Source of the DNA: Rhizophagus irregularis
Taxonomy: Eukaryota > Glomeromycota > Glomeromycetes > Glomerales > Glomeraceae
Length of the DNA stretch: 64,000 nt
Assembly: GCF_026210795.1 (NCBI RefSeq)
Contig: NC_089445.1
Span: forward strand, 2,852,001-2,916,000
Direction: 5' to 3'
Positions 55,861 to 64,000 of the stretch are shown in pieces. The notes under the pieces were generated by a model. It had not been told where the DNA came from. It was given only the letters and a program-made list of their open reading frames with translations, and ran no database searches. The position numbers were made by a program, and so were the translations under genes. How positions within the stretch are numbered: position 1 is the first letter of the stretch; each line of letters opens with the position of its first letter.

Positions 55861-58090
55861 AAATGGTTTCTATTTTTTTTTTTAAAAAAAATAAATATAT
55901 ATATATGTATTGTTCTAATGATAACTAAGCAGGAAGTATAACTCATTTCTTTTATCTGATTATTCACTTCACAGCCACGTCAACGGAAAATGGCCCCATA
56001 GTAATCATTAAAAATAAAAAGGCCACAATTTAATCATATCAACACGTAATTGTCAAAAGTACGAGGACGATAATAGATTAACTTTCCATGTTTAGAAAGT
56101 ATTGAGACTTTATGTTTCAGCAACTTTTTAAGATTGTCTTGTCATACAGTAAGTATATCGATAGTGATCGCACTTCGCAAGGGCTTCTTTAACCTGGGCT
56201 ACAGTCCAAATGCTTATTCTGGACTAGTCAAATTTCGTGTTATATATTTTCTTCCCTGTTTCTCTTATTTTTTACAATATTTCTAATAAGCACGTATTTT
56301 TTTTTAAATAAAAACATCATTCAGTTATTATCATATTATAGTATAATATTAAATTATTTATTTATTTTTTTAAGTAGAATTTTAGAATTTTGGATATATT
56401 ATTAGTTTATATTTGGTTTAGTTTAGCAGATATACTGTATAATAGTACTGTGCTTATGGACGTTTTTGCCTCCCAAAAATTTTTTTCACTTCCCTTAAAT
56501 GTCACTGGTCACGTGGATAGAATTTTAATTATAGAATTGTAGATTGTTGGTGTTACAACGGTAAATAGCACTTCAGTGGTATATCTAAATATAAAACTGC
56601 ACTCTTCTACTCTTTTACGCACTTTGTTTTTGGACTCCTCCATAGATGGAACAAAAGTGAGGACCACGAGATGGATTTCCTTCATTATATTCGAAACTTG
56701 AGAAAGGAAGCTAAATTTGAAAATAATGCGACCATTATTATTTATATACATTAAGTGGGCGGCTATGATTGGGTTAAAAATGACCAAGATTAGCACAAGA
56801 TATCAGCCATGTCTTTCCGACAAAGAATTTCTTCATGAAATCAAGATAAGAATATGATCGTGCAATTGAATTTTAATATGATTCTAATCATTTTATTGAA
56901 AGATTCCATTAATTTTCAAATGCAAATCCTCATAATATGTTCATAATCCTTAGTGTTCATCGCAATATATTATCTTTTGTTGTGTAACAACACGTACTTT
57001 GCGATAACAATAGTGATGTATCAGTAGGTTGTTAATTATCACAAGCAATTCCTGTAGCTTTTATTGCTGTAAAGTTGGATGTTTATTCTTTCCACCATTT
57101 TGATTAGAATACCGTATATGACAAAAATTCCGTGCACTGACGAAATATTTCAATATATAAAACTATTTGACAAATTTGATTATTTGTTGTTTCAAGTTAT
57201 ATATACTATTTTTATGTTGCTAATTTAGTTTCGATCATTAAAATGAAGTAAGATAAAATAAAAAGAAGGATAATGACATACGTGCGTGCAATTTACGTCA
57301 TATACATTTTAAATTTATTTATCACGAAGATATAAATTTATATTTTAAAAAATATATATGCTAAGTTCAGAAATTTTTGAATTTTACATATGACTTCACG
57401 ATTTCTTGTTATCATGCATTGTGTATTGGTTTCATACTTTAATATATTTAATCCATTTATTTTTTTTTTTGCTTTCATATGAATAAAACGTACAAATTGA
57501 TTAATATTTTCACTTAGAAATATACTGGTACATTTTATTCCCCGTTTCGAATTAGTGAATCAGATGGTTTGCAGCATAAAGTGCGTATAGTAAAGATTTT
57601 TTAACTTTTAATAAATTTCATAACCTCAAATATTTAAAGTTTATAATTCTGTGGGTATTTTGTATATAACTGCCTGTGCATCAAACCTAATATTAAAATT
57701 TTCCTTTTATAAAAAATATCAACGTTTATTAATAACCAAAAAATCTGGTAATAAATCATATAATAAATTTCAATAAATACTAATAATAAAAATAAAAAAA
57801 GGTAATTAAAACTTCCAGAAATTTACCGAACGCTTGATTGCTCCTGTACAATTAAGTTCGCTTCGTGTATATCTTTTGCGAGTTATAAATCATTTTTTTT
57901 TTAAACAGTAACGCGATTATTATTTATAAACAAATCGAACAAATCAAACGAAATAGTTACATAAATTTAAAAAACACCTAGAAAGAAGCAGACAAGATCT
58001 ACTTCCCTCTATAAAGTTATAAATCATTTTGTCCTTAATCACTTAGTTCTAAATCATTCTTTATTATATAATAGAGATTATTTTTAAAAG
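55861..58090. other. Duplicated intergenic DNA between peptide copies 2 and 3
   Basis: Mostly AT-rich, with parts shared with 61100-61700 and 47870-48010. A 79-codon minus-strand frame at 56509-56748 (MYINNNGRIIFKFSF...) is the only other candidate, and it has no motif. Confidence 0.4.
56509..56748 (-). CDS. Possible small protein, unknown
   Basis: ATG at 56746-56748; 79 aa with a hydrophobic-charged pattern (MKEIHLVVLTFVPSM, KNKVRKRVEECSF). It has no recognised domain, no paralogue frame in the other blocks and no clear splice context. It may be chance. Confidence 0.22.
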   Translation of the reverse strand, partial: YINNNGRIIFKFSFLSQVSNIMKEIHLVVLTFVPSMEESKNKVRKRVEECSFIFRYTTEVLFTVVTPTIYNSIIKILST

Positions 58091-58101
58091 AATCATCAAT
58101 C

Positions 58102-58732
58102 CAGAGCTTGGACTCGAGTCAGAATAAGTTAACTCGAGTAAAACGAGTCAAGAATTTTTTTGACTCAAAGAGTACTCGAGTCCAGGACTCGAGTCAAAGT
58201 TAAAGTGCGGGCCAAAAAACTTATCCATAATTTTACCCAGGACGTTATAGTCATAGTGCCGGCAGGAATTACAAATAGGGTTCAGCCGGCACTATCAACC
58301 AGTGTTGGCCAGTGACCCAAATGACCTCAAATGACTCAGATGACTGGTCACGTGTCATTTGGGTCATTTCAACATTAAATGACAAATGACCTAGTCATTT
58401 AAAAATTACATCATAATTCTGGCCAGAATTATTTATACAATTTCACTATTTCATGGATAAAATTTTCACAAGTTCATAATTCTGGCCGGCATCATTGTCT
58501 TGGCCTGAATTATAAAGCATTAATTTTAAATGACTCAAATGACAAATGACCCAAATGACTAGGTCATTCGAAGGTCATTTGGGGGTCATCTCAAAATGGG
58601 CAAATGACCTAGTCATTTGCCATCACTGCTATCAACCACGTGATCCCGGTTGACTCGAGTCAAGAAATTTCTGACTCGAGTGCGAGTTCAACTCGAGTCA
58701 ACTCGAGTTACATGAGTGCGAGTGCAAGCTCT
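58102..58732. mobile_element. MITE with CTCGAGT-rich ends, hosting a nested MITE
   Basis: The left end (cagagcttggactcgagtca) and right end (gagtgcgagtgcaagctcta) are inverted relatives. Both subterminal regions are packed with actcgagt and its complement. The TIR start CAGAGCTTG fits the hAT style. A perfect hairpin (atagtgccggc against gccggcactat) lies at 58254-58297, and the nested MITE sits next to it. Confidence 0.6.
58300..58628. mobile_element. hAT MITE, 329 bp, with perfect 8-bp target duplication
   Basis: Starts cagtgttggc and ends gccatcactg, the CAGNGNTGGC consensus of hAT elements. It is flanked by CTATCAAC on both sides (58292-58299 and 58629-58636). The interior is filled with aatgac(c/t) repeats in both orientations. 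Non-coding. It inserted into the MITE at 58102-58732. Confidence 0.9.
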
Positions 58733-60150
58733 AAATCCAAGCAACCAAACCTAACGTGAGAAATTTAAATTTTTATTAAATTAGATAATGTTTATATATT
58801 ATATTCGCTTTGATATTTTTATCAATCATAATTGATAATCGTCTAAAAAAAAAATTAAAATCACGTGTAAACGTAACACTAGAAATAAGTTGCTTTTAAC
58901 TGTTAATGGTTCATAATATCCATAAAGTACGTGATAAATATAATCAGCTTTTAGCAATTTATTCCTTTCTTATGCAGCTTTTTCCAAATAGATTTATAAA
59001 GAATAATAAGATTGATTACAATTTACAATTTTTTTAACAATTTTACAATAAAATACACATATTTAACCTTCTTTTTTGTTATTCCACAACATTTCCTCTT
59101 TCCTGGTATTAATCATCTCTAACAATTTCATTCAAGTAATAATTAAGATATTCTTTTTAAATAATAATTTCTTGTAAAATCTAAAATAAAATAGATTAAT
59201 GCATGTCAATACTAATCATAAAATTATGATGATATAATTAACCAACTTTCATATCAGAACCACTAAAAATTTTCTTCTTCTTATTTGTCGTAAATGTTAT
59301 CAAAAACGGAAATGCGTAACGAATTCATTTTTAAGAATTCTGTGTACTGTTGGAATACTGATTCTTGGTAGTTGTTAAAATTTCTTGTAATTATTGTCGT
59401 CACAAAATAAATACAATACCATAAATATACTTTATTAAAATTAATAATAAATATTATCGAAAAATATCCACCTTAAATACTTACTTATAATAAGTCCTAT
59501 TTCTTGAAGCAAAGCTAGTTAGAGTGTGATTCTTGTGTGATTTGCAAATTTATATTGTAGTGTTCATAAAATGATTTACCATAAAACGTTAAAAAACTGT
59601 GGCACAGCTACTATTTGTGCGTTCGATTTTGATTTTCTTAAAATATCGAAACATTTCGTGAAAAAGCATGTGGTGAATCAATGATCATTATAACCAACAA
59701 AACGTTTTTGATATGAACATAAATATTGTAAAAATTCATGAAGAATGTTTTTAGGAATGAAGTTAATAAAGTAATTTCAGTCATTAAATAATTTTCTACA
59801 ATTTTTTTCGCAATTCTAAAAGTAGAAAAAATTGTCATAAAATGTTATTAAAAAATAATTCAACTAAAAAATTTCACTCAATAATCATAAGGTAAGTCAT
59901 GACATACTGTGATTACGTAAAAATATCATCAGACATGATAATATCATTAAAAAAGCACACTACCGACTTAATTAGTAAGCAAACATGAGATTTTATTTAT
60001 CGATAATCAAAAAAATATATATTTTATTTTAGTATGGAATCGTTACATATCTAGCAAAGATCAATAATTGTACTGCGTCTGCATCACGATTAATAATCCG
60101 TTTATAACGCATCACGTTTCAATGACGATGCCGCCAATGCTTCTGCGTCC
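58733..60150. other. Duplicated downstream region of peptide copy 3
   Basis: Matches 48360-49260 of block 1, including the phrase gtgtgattcttgtgtgattt. The exon-like frames of block 1 are broken here by stops and an AT-rich insertion near 59410-59470. No intact gene. Confidence 0.5.
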
Positions 60151-60153
60151 GCG

Positions 60154-60436
60154 TTACCATAATACAGATGGGTCGTCAGCCCATAGGACTTCTCCGTTCG
60201 GCCCATGTTTCTCTATTATTGCGGGTATGGCTTCTGCGTCCGCGTCACGTTTCCAAATAGGGGACCAATGACGTTTCAATATCCCCGGTGCTGCATCTGC
60301 GAATTTAAATTATCATTAAAAGAACCCTTAATATTAATATGAATAAAAAAAGAAAATTTATTTTTAAAGTGATGATTTATTTACCCGCTAAAACAATAGT
60401 AAAGGCGAAAATTAGCAATAAGTATTTGAATTTCAT
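60154..60436 (-). CDS. Secreted Kex2/Ste13-type peptide precursor, copy 3 (64 aa)
   Basis: Two exons, 60436-60385 and 60296-60154, with the same intron position and phase as copy 1. Signal peptide MKFKYLLLIFAFTIVLA. The mature region begins DAAPGILKR, and Lys-Arg pairs at 25-26 and 33-34 bracket HWSPIW. The second is followed by DADAEA, then an end rich in Trp (EVLWADDPSVLW). Downstream of the TAA, another frame continues NADAEALAASSLKRDAL, which suggests that a Trp-Lys-Arg-Asp-Ala junction was lost by a small deletion and the original precursor was longer. Processing by Kex2 and a dipeptidyl aminopeptidase is inferred. The frame is open. Confidence 0.75.
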
Positions 60437-60489
60437 TATTGATTTGTATTTTTAATATATATAATTTTTAATTCGTTGTTTATTAATTT

Positions 60490-60960
60490 GTTTAAAGAAA
60501 TTTTTTCACCTTTTTCTCAAAGTGTTTATACTTTATATAAGAAAATTTTTATAAAAACATTATTTAAAATTATTTCATGAATCAATAAAGGAGAAATAAA
60601 GGAGGTGTATATACAAGAATATTTTTGCCACGTTTTTCTATATTGCGCCATAGCTATGTTAAAATTTACTATTGAAGAGCTTTTAGCCGCGATTATTTGT
60701 AAAATTGAGTTATTAATGAGGGCGAAGTAAAGACGTACAAGAGTATTTTTAACAAGTTTCTACATTATGACATGTTAAAATTTACAATTGAAGAGAAGCC
60801 ACTTTAAATTAATAATGAGAAAATACGAGATTTTGATGTTAATAATTATTTTTAGCCGCAATTATTTGTTAAAATCATTTTTTTATTATCGTATGAGAGT
60901 ATTTTGCCACGTATTTTATATTGCGCCACAATCTAAATGAACAGTGCCACTTTAAATTAA
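60490..60960 (-). promoter_or_regulatory. Promoter and triple repeat upstream of peptide copy 3
   Basis: A TATA-like stretch is at about 60524-60540, with a small insertion compared with copies 1 and 2. Three upstream units with a(g/a)tatttttgccacg start at about 60616, 60738 and 60893. Confidence 0.5.
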
Positions 60961-62363
60961 TAATGTGAAAATAGATGTTTTCTGTTTTAAAAAAAGAATA
61001 AATAAATAAAAATATATATACTTTATATTGTTCAAAATAGTAAGTTAGTAACTAAGTAACTCATTTCTTTTATCTAATTATTCACTTTACAGCCACATCA
61101 ACATACTGTAGTATCAACGCGTAATATGTACTTTGAAGAGGACGATAATTGTATTAATTTTCATAGCCACTAACATCAAGTTTGGAAAGTTGTTGACATT
61201 TTATGTTTGAAACTTTTTAAGATTATCATATATCGTAGGAATTTCCATTGGGTAATTTTTAAAATGATCAACCTGATGTATTAACCTTTTATAGAATACT
61301 AAAGAAATATTTTCATGGTAGAATGATTAATAATATATTGTAAATTTTTAGCAGTTTAACAAACTATAAACAAAGATTATAAAACATTTATGTAAAATAC
61401 AAAAATTTCGTGTACCGATGAAACATTTCAATATATAAACCTATTTAACGAATAAAATTCAATTTTTTATTTCAAGTATTTTTATGAATTATAACATTAA
61501 ATAATATGAAAATCATACTAATTATACAGAAAGTATTTATTACTACTACAGTACTACTATTATTATTATAAATTTGTAATCTATTTTATCTTCTTGGTTT
61601 CTTAAGATATTCTTGACTGATTTAACCCAAATGAATAAACATACAAATTGATTGAAATTTACACTATTCTTCCACACTAGAATAATATATTTTATTTAGT
61701 TATTCTTCTAATATTCTTTACTGTTTCAAAAAATCCATATCAGATATGTCGCAAATATAAAGAATAAATTATTTTTTCCTTAGAAATACTTGTAATAATC
61801 ATTTTGTATAAGTAAATTTAATAATCGGTTTGATTACAAACTATATACAGTATTGTATTATATATGCAAAGTTTATTTGATACGGAATTCTCTGAGCCCT
61901 TTCTTTGTTATTTTGCAAAAAAATCATTAGTAATGTTTGATATATATAATAAGCTTGTATTTTATCATACGTAATAATTAACATTATATAGTACAGGATA
62001 TTTAACAATTTCAGTTTGATATCATATAATTGATATAATTATATTAAATTACCTATTTAAAGGGTAATGTAAATAGAAAAGTTTATTTATGATGCGTAAT
62101 CAATGAAAATACAGCGTATACAGCGTGATTAAAAGTTACGCACTTTTATTGGATGGTGAGCTATATCAGCCACAGAACTGAATGACTATGAAGGTCCTGT
62201 AACTAATATAGATACTTTTTCCATGCCAAAAAAAGTCAAAAGAAGCAATAAAATGTAAATATTTTCCAAGTTCAAAAAATAAAAAAAATTCAAATAAAAA
62301 ATTGATGACAAAATTATTAACTTTCAACAATATAATATAAACAATTCACATATAATAAAAATA
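60961..62363. other. AT-rich spacer between peptide gene 3 and the BTB gene
   Basis: No gene is seen. The first 700 bp repeat material from the other blocks. The BTB gene stop is at 62364. Confidence 0.5.
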
Positions 62364-63857
62364 TTAATTTTTCATAACTTGAAAAACTTCATAATCATCA
62401 ATTTCAAAATTTTCTGAATCATGAATTTTAACAAAATAATTTACTAATTTACAACTTTTTTGAAATATATGTAAATCTCCACGGCCAAATCCTTGATTTT
62501 TAGTATGATCACTATCTGAAATTGCATAGTCATAGTTTTTAACTCTGCTTAATATAATTGTAGTTGGTTTTAAATTATTTAAATAAAATGAAAAAATAAA
62601 ACTCCTATCAGTATTAAAATATTTGCTAGTTGCGCACCATCCTATTGGATTATATCCTCCAATAATCTTGTCCGAATTTTTTAATTTAATTATAACAATT
62701 GTAGCTCCTTTATTATTACACTTTAATTTAAAATCATCTACACCAAATCCATCTTTACTTCCACATAAAAGTAAATTATATTTATATTGGCCATTTTCAA
62801 GTACATTTGGCAATTGTTCTTGTCCACCATCAATCCAGTATGAAATAAGGTTAAAATGAGTTCCCTTAAAAATGGATGAACCAAATATATACTGAGATTT
62901 TCTAGGTGGAAGAACTTTTGTGGCCAATTTGCAATCTGGAACAATATAATATAAATTTAAATCTTCTTCAAGTTCTTTAGGAAGCAATTTACCTAAAGGA
63001 CGGACTTTATAATAATATTCTTGTGGTGTCATTTGAAAAAATCGAATATGCTGAATAAATGTTGATAGAGTTTCCTTTAAAGTCTTATATTCATTAATAC
63101 TCCAAGTTGTCATATCAGAATTAAGAGTAGAATTCTTTGCAATGCCCCATTTTATTAAGTTCTCCCAAATTACAATTTCTTTCATATTTAGATTATCACG
63201 TTGAATAATTGAAAGTAAAGCATCATCATCTAGTCCCCAAAACTCATTAGAACCAATCAACAATTTTGGTTCTTGACTCATAATTTTATTACACAATTCT
63301 TCAAGCTTTGAAAAAACTCCTTTATGACGAAAAATAGTAATGAAGAGTTTAATACCATTTTGTTTAATCCAATCATTATTCGAATGATTCAAGTCAATGA
63401 TATGTTGCTGAAGGTGTTCAACAAGCTCATAAAGGTTCATCTCATCTGCCGCAATTAGTAATTCAATAAAATTATTTTCTACATTAGTTGCATCTAACGC
63501 GATTGTTCCAGTATAAATATATCTAAATAAAAAAAATAAAAATTACTTTTAAAATATGTTATAGGTTCAAAATTAATTAATCTATTATTAATATACTTAC
63601 TTCAATATTATTCGGAATATAATTCCGGATACATTTGGTTTCTTAAAGATGTAAAAGTCACCTTCTTTTTTAGCCCAATCTGAAGAAAATGCGGTGCGAA
63701 AGTAATTTGACCTAGCACGCAAAATAACTGAATGTGCTTTAAATACTTCCATTTTGGACTCTTCCCCAACTTGTATTTTTACATTATAATCATCAGCCTT
63801 ATCATAAAGATTGCTAATGTCCCTTAAAAGTGTGTCAGATAAAGTTTGGCAAGACAT
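62364..63857 (-). CDS. BTB/POZ-BACK-TLDc protein (471 aa), two exons
   Basis: Exon 1 63857-63601 from ATG 63855-63857; exon 2 63522-62364 after an intron GTAAGT...TTTAG, one frame. BTB/POZ at about residues 20-127 (DYNVKIQVGEE, FKAHSVILRARSNYFRTAF, IYTGTIALD). A BACK-like helical region follows (about 130-240: LDDDALLSIIQRDNL, IWENLIKWGIA). The C-terminus is a TLDc domain (about 300-471: FGSSIFKG, LLLCGSKDGF, NPIGWCATSKYFNTDRSFIF, YEVFQVMKN). BTB proteins often act as Cullin-3 adaptors, and TLDc domains are linked to oxidative-stress and V-ATPase functions in other eukaryotes. The partner here is unknown. Glomeromycotan genomes hold large families of this arrangement. Confidence 0.93.
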
Positions 63858-64000
63858 TTTTTTCGATTTTACAATATAAGGTACGTTATTTAAATTTAAA
63901 TAATTATTTTTCGGTTCAAAAAAAATGAAATTTTTATATGTACTAAAATAAGAGACATTATTATTATGAAAAAGAAATTAAATCCCTTTATATTGTATGT
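63858..64000. other. Upstream region of the BTB gene
   Basis: AT-rich 5' flank cut by the window edge. It should hold at least part of the promoter. No clear TATA box was singled out. Confidence 0.4.

Larger units (their letters stand above)
47870..61240. repeat. Segmental triplication containing secreted-peptide genes
   Basis: Three related blocks of several kb carry the same order: an upstream triple repeat, a two-exon peptide gene on the minus strand, and downstream sequence. Gene starts are 49584, 55327 and 60436, so spacing is about 5.1-5.7 kb. Block 1 (47870-50500) and block 3 (57720-61240) also share the downstream region (48360-48960 against about 59090-59700). Divergence by many small indels implies an old duplication. 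Confidence 0.8.

Noticed and set aside
1-64000. CRISPR arrays, bacterial operons, rRNA or tRNA genes
   Set aside because: Tandem repeats here lack the direct-repeat/unique-spacer pattern, and no tRNA cloverleaf or rRNA sequence was recognised by eye.

Overview
This window looks like nuclear DNA of an arbuscular mycorrhizal fungus close to Rhizophagus (Glomeromycotina). That is an inference from extreme AT-richness, short GT-AG introns, a Cys-pair plus kinase-like gene with a chain of tiny 3' exons, a BTB-BACK-TLDc gene, an Uma2-domain gene and a very dense, nested load of transposons. No ribosomal RNA, tRNA, CRISPR or bacterial-style operon was seen.

Layout. 1-4260 is AT-rich with two tandem-repeat fields (92 bp and about 186 bp units). 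A pogo-like MITE lies at 4269-4454. At 4581-16361 there is a complete Maverick/Polinton-class element with terminal inverted repeats of about 912 bp and a perfect 6-bp target duplication (AATTTC). It encodes a protein-primed family B DNA polymerase and an rve integrase. Where a capsid, packaging ATPase and cysteine protease would be expected, it has a Gag-like CCHC protein followed by a DTGS retropepsin. I consider this chimera the main find. 16368-18800 holds a hAT-like MITE inside a small Arg-rich gene and a 50-bp tandem repeat. 19080-28970 is a decayed LINE (endonuclease, reverse transcriptase, RNase H), split by a 3.8-kb TIR element that carries an array of very short exon-like pieces and introns with palindromic 5' splice sites. 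28975-32118 has transposase debris and two unrecognised open frames. 32739-36877 is a long-TIR element carrying a spliced but mutated Uma2-domain gene. 41218-43173 is a seven-exon kinase gene, followed at 44930-47790 by a broken paralogue split by another insertion that also has a short exon/intron array.

47800-61240 is a segmentally triplicated region. Each copy holds, on the minus strand, a two-exon gene for a small secreted precursor with Lys-Arg sites followed by Asp-Ala/Glu-Ala dipeptides. This is the layout of Kex2/Ste13-processed pheromone-like peptides. Copies 1 and 3 are open and copy 2 is broken. Each has three upstream repeats of about 150 bp. These genes are not simple open frames and could be missed by an ORF scan. 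The window ends with a two-exon BTB-BACK-TLDc gene at 62364-63857.

How the parts work together: the Polinton genes would form one replication/integration module (PolB and integrase) plus a putative particle module (Gag and protease). The peptide genes would enter the secretory pathway and need Kex2-like and dipeptidyl-peptidase enzymes encoded elsewhere.
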